From Maratus speciosus (taxonomy: Eukaryota; Arthropoda; Arachnida; Araneae; Salticidae): a stretch of 64,000 nucleotides of DNA. How positions within the stretch are numbered: position 1 is the stretch's first letter; each line of letters starts with the position of its first letter. The notes under the pieces were generated by a model. It saw nothing but the letters and a program-made list of their open reading frames with translations, did not search any database and was not told the origin of the DNA. Below, in pieces: positions 44,070 through 55,185 of this stretch. The DNA is taken from contig OZ010795.1 in assembly GCA_963932465.1 (NCBI GenBank), positions 476,336,806 through 476,400,805 of the forward strand, read 5' to 3'. The position numbers and the translations under genes are program-made.

Positions 44070-45135
44070 AAACTAGTCGGATGTTGTAATCCCAAAACTT
44101 TCTTCTATCTCATACATGTTAATGCTTCCTGAAAAATGCAGCGCCACCGGTTAAGTTATTTGCGCTAAAATCTATTCAACAACAACTTATATCAACTTCT
44201 AATTGAATTTGAAGTTTGGCGAAAATCCTTGCATTAGTTTTTGAGACAGAGCTATTCAGGAAATCGGGAAAGTTTCTGCGTAGTGGTGGCACCTGTTGGC
44301 AATTTACACTAAAAAATTATCAGGATCAATTTACATCAGGGACTATTTGAATCTAAAGTTTGATGAAAATGCATGCATTAGTAATAGAGATACGGCTATT
44401 GGGATAATCATGAAAAAAAACATAGCAGCGCCACCTATTGAGTGATTTACACTAAAATGTTATCAACACCAAATTATATCAAGGACTAGCTGAATCTGAA
44501 GTTTTTCTGAAATTCCGTGCTTTAGTTCTTGAGATATAGCTATTGTGGAAATCATGAATAATGCAGCATAGCAGCGCCACCTATTGGGAGATTTACACCA
44601 AAAACTAAACAGCACTAATTTATGTCAGGAACTAACTAAATCTGAAGTTTGATGAAATTTCGTGCATTAGTTATTGAGATAGAGCTATTGGGATAATCAT
44701 GAAAATACAACATAGCAGCACCACCTATTGGGTGATTTACACCAAAAAGGTTACAAATACCAATTTATATGGAGGCCTAACTGAATGTGAAGTTTTTCTG
44801 AAATTCCGTGCTTTAGTTCTTGAGATATAGCTATTGTGGAAATAATGAATAATGCAGCATAGCAGCGCCACCTGCTGGGCGATTTTCCCCCAAAAGTAAT
44901 CAAAACATATTCATACCCCGAACTAACTGAATTTAAAGTTGTTTTATTAAATTCCGTTTATAAGTTCTTGAGATAGAGTGCCCACAAAAGTTGTGTCACA
45001 CACAGACAGACAGATTCACAGACAGACATTTTGTAAAAACATGTTTCTCGGGATCTCTGACCCCTAAAATGTGTAAATCCGTCGAAAACCGGAATTCGAA
45101 AATTTTCGCGGATCCAATACTTTCTTTTTGTAAAA
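44070..45135 (-). repeat. E-family repeat, copy E4
   Basis: Inverted. The left border ACTAGTCGGATGTTGTAATC then CCAAAACTTTCTTCTATC corresponds to the E3 right end. The interior has six or seven units of about 130-145 bp with GCAGCGCCACCTATTGGG, GATTTACACCAAAAA, TGAAGTTT(G/T) and TGAGATA(G/T)AGCTATT. The right part has CACAGACAGACAGATTCACA, CCGTCGAAAACCGGAATTCG and CCAATACTTTCTTTTTG. One orphan unit is at 45215-45290. Confidence 0.75.
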
Positions 45136-45290
45136 GGAAAACTGTTCACCTCAGTGTAAAGCATATTTTGATTTTTTTTCCCTTCCAAATCTGAACAATT
45201 TGATTAAGTCGATTTTATGGAAATCATGAATAATGCAGCATAGCGCGACACCTGCTGGGCGATTTATACAAAAAAGTAATCAGTACCCTA

Positions 45291-46629
45291 AAACGGATTT
45301 TCTGATTTTGCTAATCACATCACTCTGTACGGAACAGTGCTTTTTATATTCTTATAAATGTTCCATATTCTGAGTGAGAATAGATTGAACGCAGATGAAG
45401 AGCTTTCCTTGACTGTTTTGAAAATCGACTTAAAAAGTAAAGTTAGGGGAAATTTTCTGATATATTATTTCCGCTTATAAGAAAAGAAGAAACTCTATAC
45501 ACTATTGTTGCATCTAAATATGGATCACTGCGAATTTATTTCATTTAATGATGAAAATGATTTCCTCGATGGATCAGAAAATACACTTCAAATACGATCA
45601 CCCATTTTCAGGTTTATAGTAGAAAATATAACAAATTAATTACATATATGCTGTCAGCACCACAATTAAATTATCTAGGACAAAGTCTCGAACATAGATC
45701 TCTCGAGTTTTAATCTACCATGTTATGCACGTTTTTAAGTAAGATATAACAGCTCTTCTAATACAATCATTATTTCTATTGTGTCTAATTTAAAACACTT
45801 CTTCGACGTCGTTCGTAATATCCTTCACCAACCTTAACATGGTAAATGCAAAATGAATTGAAAAAAATGTATCCTGTTTTTTAAGTGCGAAGTGAGAATG
45901 TTTTCATATGACCTGGAATCAATGTTGAAAATTTATAAGGGTGTTTTTTTTTTTTGTTTTTTTTTTTCAGAAATATACTATTTCCAAAATTCGCCTTATT
46001 TCATTAAAAGGCAGAATAAATAAGTCTAATGTTATTATTTTTTTTAAGTGGCAATTTTTGTATAAAAAGATGCACTAAACTGACAATACAGTCTGGTACC
46101 AGAATCTTAATGGTGTGTATTTATTGCAATATACACACATAGCTGTGAACTTTTACCCCTCTTTTACTATCACTATTTTTAAATAGAAAAAGTCGTCTTC
46201 TCTATTCGTTTATTGTTGAAAAACAGTATTGAAAAAATCCCTGCCGGCCCGGCCTGCAGGCAGAGGTAGATTTCAAAGTTAAGTATACTAATTTCACCAA
46301 CAAAAACTAAATCATTATTAGATATAAATCCACTTTAACAGTTTTATCTGTCTGCTTTTGACGAGTTTTTATTTCCTTTTTATAAAATAGCTGGTTTTAT
46401 CAGAATCATGTTAAGGCGATATTGAAAAAAAACATATTTTTCCATACCCAACAACTCGAAATTTTCTGGCACATTTTCAGATTCATTTTTAATAAAAAAA
46501 AAATATGAAACACGCTGACGTGATTTTTGAAAAGATTTATAAGCGACCTGTGTTTTTATTTTTCTTTCAATTAATTAAAACTTGATTAATAAACAATTAG
46601 TTTCTCAATAGGGCAATATTTTTCTTTTC
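45291..46629. other. AT-rich stretch, nothing recognised
   Basis: Poly-T near 45945-45968 and a small GC-rich dyad at 46244-46262 (CCGGCCCGGCCTGCAGGC). No gene was seen. Confidence 0.5.
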
Positions 46630-48552
46630 TAACACTATCGCTTCGGGAAATTCTGTTCAAAATGCCCACTTCGACATCATTTTTTGAAATATATTCTGCC
46701 TCTATCAAAAAATCGATCATTACTGTACATTATATAGTTTCTGAATAAGAGAATCTATCAATTGGATGCGTTTGAGAGCAAAAATGAATTTAAAACTGAG
46801 TAAGAAAATAGACAGTTTGGATTTGAATGCATCCTTAATAAGATGATTTTTTTCTTCAACCGCTATGTATTTTTAATTTGTTTTTGCTGTAGGAATTGGC
46901 CCTATCAAAAACTTGTCTATATAAATGTTGAAGACAATATTAAAAAGATATATGATAAATTCATGGAAATGTTATATCTTGTGAATTGACGGAGTTATGA
47001 AAATATTTCTTCTTCAACCCCCCTTTTTTGTTTTTGTTTTTAATTTTTTTGCGGTACGAATTGGTCCTATCAAAAACTTGTGACTATAAAAGTTGTAGAT
47101 AATATTAAGGAGATGTATAATAAAATTATTGGATTTGATATCTTGAGAATTGACGAAGTAAGGAATTTTTTTTTCTCCCAAAAACCCTATTTTTTGCGCC
47201 CCTTGAGCCTATTTTAAATTTTATCAAAAATCTGTGATGCATGAATTTTTGGCGCTATTTTTAGAAGTAATAAAAACTTTAAACTTATTTGATATGTACA
47301 AAAATTAAGAAGTTATGGGGTTTTTTTCGGTTTTCACAAAACCCCTCCCTATTTCCGTCCCCTTTGTCCGCTTTTGCCCATTAACGAACTTGACCGAGAT
47401 TTTATGTCCTTTGATTTTATGGATCAGTTTGAAAGAGATTTGTGCAGAATTGCGGAAGTTATCGTGTCCAGAAGAAAGTGATAACACAATTGCTTCGGGA
47501 AATTCCGTTCAAAATGCCCACTTTAATATCATTTTTTGAAATATATTCTGCCTGTATCAAAAAATTGATCATTGCGGTACATTATATAGTTTCTGAATAA
47601 GCGAATCTACCAATTAAATGCGTTTGAGAGCAAAAATGAATTTAAAAATGAGTCAGAAAATAAGCAGTTTGGATTTTGAGTGCATCCTTAATGCAATGAT
47701 TTTTCCAACACAATCCGCTTCGGGAAATTCGGTTCAAAATGCCCACTTTAACAGCAGTTTTTTAAATGTATTCTGCCTCTATCAAAAAATCGACCATTAC
47801 GGTACATTATATAGTTTCTGAGTAAGAAAACGTAACAATTGGAAGCCTTTGAGAGCAAAAATGAATTGTAAAATGAGTCAGAAAATACGCAGTTTGGATT
47901 TGAATACACTCTTAATAAGATGATTTTTTTCTTCAACCGCTATGTAATTTTAATTTGTTTTTGCTGTAACAATTGGTCCTATCCAAAACTTGTCTATATA
48001 GATGTTGTAGACAATATTAAGAAGATATATGATAAATTCATGGGAATTTTATATCTTTTGAATTGACGGAGTTATGGATTTTTTACTTCTTCAAACCCCC
48101 TTTTTGTTTTCGTTTTTAATTTTTTTTTGCTGTACGAATTGGTCCTATGAAAAACTTGTGAATATAAAAGTTGTAGATAATATTAATGAGATTTATAATA
48201 AAATTAATTGGAATTGATATCTTGAGAATTGTCAAAGTTATGAATTTTTTTCTCCCAAAAACCCTATTTTTGCACCCCTTGAGCCCATTTTTAACTTTAC
48301 CAAAAATCTGTGATACATAAAATTTTGGCCCTATTTTTAGAAGTAATAAAAACTTTAAACTGATTTGATATGTATAAAAGTTAAGAAGTTATGGGGGGTT
48401 TTCGGTTTTCACAAAACCCCTCCCTATTTCCATCCCCTTCTTCCGATTTTGCCCATTAACGAACTTGACCGAGATTTTATGCCCATTGATTTTATGTACC
48501 AGTTTGGAAGAGATTGGTGCAGAATTACGAAAGTTATCGTGTCCAGAAGAAA

Positions 48553-48556
<4 letters not shown>
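46630..48556 (+). repeat. Tandem duplication of about 1.08 kb with a partial middle copy
   Basis: Unit 1 is 46630-47482 and unit 2 is 47708-48558; both run from CGCTTCGGGAAATTC to GTGTCCAGAAGAAAGTGATA. Between them, 47483-47707 is a third copy of the first 220 bp of the unit. Inside the unit, CTATCAAAAACTTGT and AATTGGTCCTAT-type words recur, so there is an older internal repeat too. Matching open frames in the two units are duplicates of the same non-coding DNA. Confidence 0.85.
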
Positions 48557-48586
<30 letters not shown>

Positions 48587-48596
48587 TAGATAGATA
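48555..48596. repeat. (TA)n(GATA)n microsatellite
   Basis: TA repeats run into four GATA-type units, directly after the AGAAGAAAGT end of the tandem unit. Confidence 0.9.
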
Positions 48597-48995
48597 AAGT
48601 TTTTTACTGAGGGTGGTTTGGGGTTCTAGGGTCATGATCGGTGTAGATCTGCAAAAAATTTTCAGAAATTCCAACATAGGAACGATCCCAATAGGCAGTA
48701 TTTCATACGAAATCTACCTAAAAGTGTAAAATCTAGCAACTATATTCCTGATAGTACTCACTAAATCAATTTTATTCCCAAATACATGATAAATCAGAAT
48801 TTGTAATTACGGAAAAATATAAATTGGAAGAAGAAATAATTCTCTAAAATTTATACCTCTTACCTCATCATATCAGTGGAAGTGCATGTTAATATAAAAA
48901 TTGCAAAAACACGTAAATTTTGAAATAAAAATAGTTTGTTCTAATAAAGTTGGCATCAATGACAATAAAATAGCAATTAAATCCTTTGTGCAGGA
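48597..48995. other. No gene recognised
   Basis: AT-rich spacer between the microsatellite and the large palindrome. Confidence 0.5.
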
Positions 48996-49060
48996 ATATT
49001 AAAAAGCAATAAACCAACGTTTAAAATGCGCAAATAATGCGTGAAAAGCAGCAAACAGCT

Positions 49061-49091
49061 GTTTCGAATCTACAGCGAGATTCTTCTTCAG
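49061..49091 (-). ncRNA. Hammerhead-like core, left arm
   Basis: Minus strand: CTGAAGA, one A, a perfect 6-bp hairpin GAATCT/AGATTC with loop CGCTGT, then GAAAC. The following CAGCTGTTTG is self-complementary and could form a stem. The extra base after CTGAAGA is the same irregularity seen in the other two families. Confidence 0.4.
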
Positions 49092-49854
49092 TGCAAGATA
49101 GGAAAAAAAGAACAGCGTGCAAGAAAAAGCAAGGCTGAGCAAAATGATTGACAGATACGCGCTGCCTTATATACCCTATGCGAGTAGCGAAAGCGCCAGA
49201 AACAACCAATGAGAGAGAAGCAGTGGAAACGACTGGGTGGACAAGTAGAGACATCTACCGGAGAAGGAGAGAAAAAGAAACCAAAAAAGAGGAAATTAAA
49301 TTAATGCTTTCCAAATATTTGGAAAATTTGGAGTACTAGATAAGTCATTGACTAAAGAGTGAGAATTTTTAATGATGTGGTAAGCTTCCCAAAAATCAAA
49401 ATCAAGATTATAAGAACATTTTTGGATAATGGTGGCAGAGACCATTAATAATAAGAACATTTTTGCATAATGGTGGCATAATGGTAATAAGAACATTTTT
49501 GCATAATGGTGGCCACCATTATCCAAAAGTGCTCTTATAACCTTGATCTTGATTTTTGGGAAGCTTACCACATCATTAAAAATTTCACTCTTTAGTCAGT
49601 GACTTATCTAGTACTCCAGATTTTCCAAGTATTTGGGAAGCATTAATTTAATTTCCTCTTTTTGATTTCTTTTTCTCTCCTTCTCCGGTAGATGTCGCTA
49701 CTTGTCCACCCAGTTGTTTCCACTGCTTCTCTCTCATTTGTCGGTTCGGGCGCTTTCGCTACCCGCATAGGGTATATAAGGCAGCGCGTATCTGTCAATC
49801 ATTTTGCTCAGCCTTGCTTTTTCTAGGACGCTGTTCTTTTTTCCCTATCTTGCA

Positions 49855-49885
49855 CTGAAGAAGAATCTCGCTGTAGATTCGAAAC
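49855..49885 (+). ncRNA. Hammerhead-like core, right arm
   Basis: CTGAAGA at 49855-49861, A, GAATCT (49863-49868), loop CGCTGT, AGATTC (49875-49880), GAAAC (49881-49885). It is identical in sequence to the left-arm copy, so both have been kept intact. Confidence 0.4.
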
Positions 49886-49950
49886 AGCTGTTTGCTGCTT
49901 TTCACGCATTATTTGTGCATTTTAAACGTTGGTTTACTGCTTTTTAATAT

Positions 49951-51424
49951 CAATAACACTATTTAAAAATTATTTGAAAACCTCTTTGAAATTTATTTTA
50001 AAGTATATAAAAAAAAATTACCTTCAGAAAATTTATGCTAAAAAGAACTTATTTACTTCAATTACAAATGAAAGAAATTGCTGTTGACAAGCACTAAATT
50101 GGTTTTGATTCAAGGTAATCGTAAATGTGAAAGCTAATAAAAACATCGATTACCTTGAATCATTTTTAGTGACATTAAAAAAGAATTTATCAAACAAAGA
50201 AACATTGACTGCTTTATTTGTTTTATCGAATATTTTATTCTTGCACGACATGTCATATGTGATTTCTTTAAAACATCGAAATACAAATTGGATAATCAGT
50301 GACACGTGATTTGTTTTGACTACTGCTGCACATCATTTATTGGATATACTTCAAGTATTTAGAATCTTATGTAATAAATTTATAAAATCATTAAAATTTT
50401 TTAAAAATAAATTATAAATGTTTAATGGAATGAAAAATTTAAATAAGCGTTTTTATCATAAAATAAAATGTACTTATTGTTTGATACAAATATTATTCAA
50501 AAAATCGTCCGTTTTATTTATAATATATTTCCAAAAATGAAGGTAGTAAAAAGCTATCAGATATAGAAGATGCTTCGGCCATTACTTTGTTTAAATACCG
50601 CATTGCTAATACTGGCCTACACAGAAAACTTTCATGGGAAGTGCATTACGAATTGTCATTTTTTTTGAGAAAAATATCTAAAACCATCTAAAATCAAATT
50701 CTTAGGTTCATTTACAGTTTGATCTTAAATATTAAGCCACTTTGAGTTTTCATAATTTTAAGTAATTCAATCAGAATATTTTTAAATTGATAATCAATGC
50801 TATTTAAATAATATTTTATTCTCGCATTGATTGGTTAAATTCTAAATATAAAATAATTTTGTATAGCAAGTCATTGTTCGTCTTTAGTGGCTATTGTAAA
50901 ATGATATGTTCTTATATAGATGCAATGAATTATCATATTTTTAGTATACATGAGCGTGGTTAATCTTTACAGAGAGGCAGTAGATTTTATCTTTTTTGAA
51001 ATTTTGTAATCTCCAAATATTCATGTTTTTTATATGATAATCCGACGAAGGATTTCCATATTTGTTTCAGTGGTCTAAACGTCATAAGAAGCACAACATA
51101 AAAATAAACATAAAAATTTAATATTTAGATCAGGTAAAATGTGTTATAAATTCCTTAAAAAAGAAAAGAAAAAAGTGAAATTCATATTTTCCTTAAAAAC
51201 TACATAAGGATTTTGACCGTGCTGTTTTCAACGTAAACCGTTATTTGAGACGTATAATTTTTTTTCTTTTGATTTTCTCTATTTATCATCTTATATTTAT
51301 ACTATACATATATTATATCCAATATTAATTTTTTTTTTCATTTTCAAAAAAAAATACACAAAGTCCTATATAAAGAATTTTTTTTAAACATCCAATAAAA
51401 AATAATAAAAGGCAATGATCCTTT
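49951..51424. other. AT-rich stretch, nothing firm
   Basis: A small foldback (GATTCAAGGTAATCG and CGATTACCTTGAATC, 50107-50160) is the only structure noted. A short open frame across it lacks support. Confidence 0.5.
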
Positions 51425-52930
51425 CTACAACTGAAGAAAACAAGAAAGGAAAAATCATGCTTCAAGCGTAGATTATGAAACACTTTCCAACACATTTAGA
51501 ATAATGTAACAAAACTGCACCGTTTAGTAAGTTAAAATATTATGTCTAATTCAACCATATGGAAACGCATAACACACTTCAAAACCCAATTTCAGCTGTT
51601 CCCATCTACAATCAGAAAAGTATCCTAATTCTTTGAGCAGCCATGTATATGATATACAGACTTGTATCTGTTAACTACATGCATGCGAAAATGTAGATCA
51701 GTTAAAAAGTACAGTCGTGGAAAAAAAAGTAAACACCCCCTACTAACTCTGCAACTAATTATAATAGAAGAACGTTACTGGTACCAAACGATTGGAAATA
51801 AAGCCTACTTTTAAATGACATATATAAAATTTCTTAAGGGGGGGGGGGGGGGGGGCGTTTAAAAATCAAAAACAGACCAAACTTTGTTTTTTAATGGTAA
51901 CACACAATTTTGACAATATATTTTAAATCTACATTTCAAACAATGTCTAGAAACGAAATTTCTATTCATTTGGATGACAAGTTTTTTAATTATAAATTTT
52001 CAAAATTTAGAGCTATTAATGTTAAATTACATTTTTATATATTTATTAATATCTCCTGCAATTATAATCGAAATATGATAAGTTTGTGTGTGATTATAAT
52101 ACTAAAAAACCCAAACATAAATACATTGAATTTGTAATTGTAAAAAGTTTATGATATGAATTATGAATTATGAAATTAATATTCGAAAAAAATACGGATT
52201 GCAACCTACAATTTTTTTTTTTTTGATAGATTTGTATTTATTATGTCCTGCTTTATGCGAATTCTTAATTTAAAATTTTTGTTTAAAGTAGTTTTTGAAT
52301 TATAAATAAAAAGCACCAAAATGAGGGTTTAAGTGACCTTCTATGTGTGCAGAAAAGCATAATTTGAAAAAATATATTTTACTCATTTTATTGAAATATT
52401 TGAACTGGCAACAATCGAAACCAATTAAGCGATTTATATCGTCATATTGGCAAGAAATAATATTTTACTAGAAGTGACATAGTCATTCTGAGCATTTCAG
52501 CAATCGAGTTCCGAATTTCAATTTGGATACAGCCCTAAACTATGCTGATTTTAAAATAATTAATATCTCGGAAACTAACTAACATACGAATTTCATGAAA
52601 ATTTGATTTAGGGAAATTGAAGGGTGTAGAATTTATTTATAGTGTCAAACTTGGGTTTTGCTATTGAAAAAAAAACAAAGTTTAGCTTCACTTTGATATG
52701 TAGATGATTTTGTAGAGAGTTTTATATACATCATTTAAAAGTAGACCTTATTTCCAATCCTTTGGTACCGGTAACTTTCTTCTACGGTAATGTGTTTCAA
52801 AGTTAGTAAGGGGTGTTTACTTTTTTTTTACACGACTGTACATATATATATTTTAATTTCCCTTTCACCAATTTCTGCTAATAAGGAGAAACACGTAAAG
52901 GAGGCGTGTGAATTCTTTTGTGCAGTCCTG
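51425..52930. mobile_element. Tc1-like upstream arm, copy 2, with a nested element
   Basis: 51425-51709 and 52841-52920 together align with 3040-4031 minus the solo LTR. The outer end, read inward, is CAGGACTGCACAAAAGAATT after TA. The transposase coding part is missing: the arm starts just upstream of where the ATG would be. It is split at TA (51710-51711 and 52839-52840) by the 1.13-kb element below. Confidence 0.65.
51712..52838. mobile_element. 1.13-kb Tc1/mariner-type element with long inverted ends
   Basis: The left end is CAGTCGTGGAAAAAAAAGTA. The right end read inward is CAGTCGTGTAAAAAAAAAGT. Inverted similarity continues for about 180 bp on each side (GTAAACACCCC, GGTACCAAACGATTGGAAAT, CAAACTTTGTTTTTT). 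TA flanks both ends. A G-tract at 51838-51855 sits inside the left arm. The interior (51900-52660) is AT-rich with no transposase, so it is a non-autonomous element. Confidence 0.85.
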
Positions 52931-52945
52931 TATATGAGGAATAGA

Positions 52946-53398
52946 ATTTTTAAACTTTTCTTTTTTAACATCATACAGAAATATAATATAAAGTTGGTCG
53001 CTATTCCACCCCCTTACCTCATTGATATCATCAGTGATAAGATCGACAGGATCCCAATGGATAAAAAATCTGGTATGTATGAAATCCCTATAACTTTATC
53101 TAAAAATGTTGAAAGAGTCTATATCGGCATTACAAAACGTAAATTTTCAGTACGAATTATGGAGCATCGCAGGAACATTAAACAACATAAACAGAATACA
53201 GCTCTTTCTAGGTTCTACTTGGCAAATGAAGTCTGCTATATTAACTTTGATGAGGCAAAAATCATAGTTCCGTGCCATACCCTTTTTGAAAGTAAAATTA
53301 GAGAATCAGTTGAAATCATTACACGTGAGAATAAACCTTGTAACGATAATTTATCCTATAATATTCCAAAAATCTGGCATAATATCATAAAGTCATAA
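52946..53398 (+). pseudogene. Penelope-like element GIY-YIG endonuclease, 5'-truncated
   Basis: The C-terminal endonuclease of a Penelope-like retroelement, which nicks target DNA for target-primed reverse transcription. In the frame that starts at 52790, GMY is at residues 95-97 and YIG at 111-113, followed by RIMEH with Arg122 and His126, then NFDEAKII near 152-159 and ESVEI with the expected catalytic Glu172. The linker NIIQKYNIKLV and the end IWHNII also fit the family. The Cys pair often seen between the two half-motifs is absent. The frame is intact to TAA at 53396-53398. The reverse transcriptase is missing: the element is cut off at the Tc1-like end at about 52920, so the first about 50 codons of the open frame belong to other DNA. 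Confidence 0.85.
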
Positions 53399-53559
53399 TT
53401 TTGTATCTGGCTGCAATATTTCAGTTTAAACTTGAATCATGTTTGCCGAAAACTTTTTCTTTCTTCTTATTTTGAATTCATTTAATTAAATATATTCTGG
53501 TGGGCCCTCACTGGATGGCGCCACTGCATCTTTGTATTCATATCATTTGTCAAGGTTCG

Positions 53560-53810
53560 ACAAATTGTCTCTCACACAGGATGCCTACATCTCTGAACTT
53601 TTAGTCATTTCACCATCATATTTTATCATGAAAACGGCTGTAGAAGTAGCTCGAAACGTAGATTTTAACTTTTAGTTTAATTTTAATTGTACATGTTCAT
53701 AATAAAGTTCGTATTTTGTGTACCATTGAGCAAGGTTGTGTGTTTTTAACGAATACATTATCATTTATTATATTTTACGGTGCAATTGCCCAGAATGTGT
53801 TAATTTTAGT
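53560..53810 (+). mobile_element. Penelope terminal repeat downstream of the endonuclease
   Basis: Contains AGGATGCCTACATCTCTGAA, ACGGCTGTAGAAGTAGCTCG, AAACGTAG, TTTGTGTACCATTGAGCAAG and GGTGCAATTGCCCAGAATGT. It aligns with both arms of the palindrome at 8807-9290, so the three are one family and the endonuclease identifies it. Its core reads CATGAAA instead of CTGAAGA, so the hammerhead-like motif is broken here. Confidence 0.75.
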
Positions 53811-54924
53811 CTATTGTTTTGGCCTCATCACACTACGCATTAGCCCACATAAGGCTTTATATCCACTCCTTCCCTCTTCAATCCTCTAATTATTTTCCAC
53901 TGCAAAACAGGCAGGCTGCATCTTCCTCATCTAGTGTACAACCTGGTAAAAAGCCTATCTCAAATTATATTTGGGGCTATGCAAATGCATATACAATGTT
54001 ATCAACATTTTGCTAATTTTGACCCCCACCCACCCCCTTACGATGTTATTTGTTATCATTCGTCGACTGCCCCCCCCCTCCCGATGTTTACGTTTTCAAT
54101 GTCTAAAAAATTTTTTAAATCTTTCTTTTCTTCTTTTTATACGCTGTGATACGTGATATACACATATGATTATACCTTTATTATTCGCATAATTTACAGA
54201 TTCAAGAACACAATAAAATATCAATATATGATATAAATTTATATCAAATAACATCTAAAAGAGTTAGTTACTATTTAAAGGCTTGTTTTTACAGCTTGTT
54301 TTTACATAATGCATTGGAAAGTAATATTGTCTCCTTGCATTTGAGGGGAACTTAAAAGCAGAACTTATCAACAAAACAGTGGACAACATTCTTTATCTTT
54401 CTTCACTGGTAAACGCAAGTATCACTTCTTACATATTATGCCCTTGATATCTCTATCAGCGAATTACATGGTCGTAAAGCAGAAGAAAAGGAAGGCCAAG
54501 CGTTGAGGTATTCCAGATTTTGGAATGAAATGATTTTATAAAAATGTAACGGCTTTAATAATAGTTAATTACATAAAAACATATAAAAATAGTAATAATT
54601 AAAAAGGTAGCGATGGCAGCGATGACCACCTCGGGAACTCAGCTTTCGCTTTAGAGTGCTAGTGCAATCCCGTGGGGGTAGAGAATTAAAAAGGTAACAG
54701 ACTATTTGTATGTAAAGAAAAAGTTACTGTAAAAGGAAAAGTTTTGTTGGATCAAAAATGATAACGATATCAAAAAGCAAGTCCTCACTCCCCTCAGCGA
54801 TATCTTACGATGTCAAGTGCCAGGCCCCCTCCGCCCTAAAGTAATAACGCTATATATGCACAGCCCTTTTCGGAATGTAATGATTGCTCGTCTTTACTAG
54901 ACTCGTCTTGAAACAATTGTCTAG
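53811..54924. other. No gene recognised
   Basis: A C-rich stretch at 54020-54090 and a GC-richer block at 54605-54685 that contains GCGATGGCAGCGATGACCAC, a word related to the GCGATGACCA of the neighbouring hAT MITE. No coding region was supported. Confidence 0.45.
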
Positions 54925-54932
54925 TTGATATT

Positions 54933-55177
54933 CAGTGGCGTGGCGTCCGGTCATCGCTGGATGCGGCGATGACCAAGCAATATTTTAAAACTCTTAATAA
55001 GCTTTTAAAACTCTACGATCCAGTTTTAGCAGAACATTTGGAGTTCATGTATAAGTGAAGGTAAGATTTAAAGTTTCTTTTTTGAACATTCAACCATTGA
55101 ATTTTAGAGTTAATAATTTTTCACCACAAACTTAAATAATTGCGATGACCACCGAAAATTTTCACGCCACGCCACTG
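54933..55177. mobile_element. hAT-type MITE with perfect 8-bp target duplication
   Basis: A 245-bp element that starts CAGTGGCGTGGCGT and ends ACGCCACGCCACTG (perfect 14-bp inverted repeat). TTGATATT lies at 54925-54932 and again at 55178-55185. GCGATGACCA occurs near both ends in direct orientation. The CAGTG start and 8-bp duplication are diagnostic of the hAT superfamily. The interior is AT-rich and non-coding. The clean duplication suggests a fairly recent insertion. Confidence 0.92.
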
Positions 55178-55185
55178 TTGATATT

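Larger units (their letters stand above)
48996..49950. mobile_element. Penelope-type inverted terminal-repeat pair, arms about 440 bp
   Basis: Arms 48996-49439 and 49513-49950 are near-perfect inverted copies. Read outward from the centre, each arm has CTTCCCAAAAATCAA, a GC-richer block (GGTAGATGTC, GGGTATATAAGGCAGCGCG with a TATA-like word), a CTGAAGA...GAAACAG core and AACGTTGGTTTACTGC. The 73-bp centre holds two extra copies of AAGAACATTTTTGCATAATG. Size, layout and the structural core agree with paired Penelope pLTRs, but no Penelope protein piece adjoins it. Confidence 0.65.

Noticed and set aside
47315..48556. Paired similar frames in both tandem units
   Set aside because: Duplicates of the same DNA; no domain, and the copies do not keep the same stop or length.
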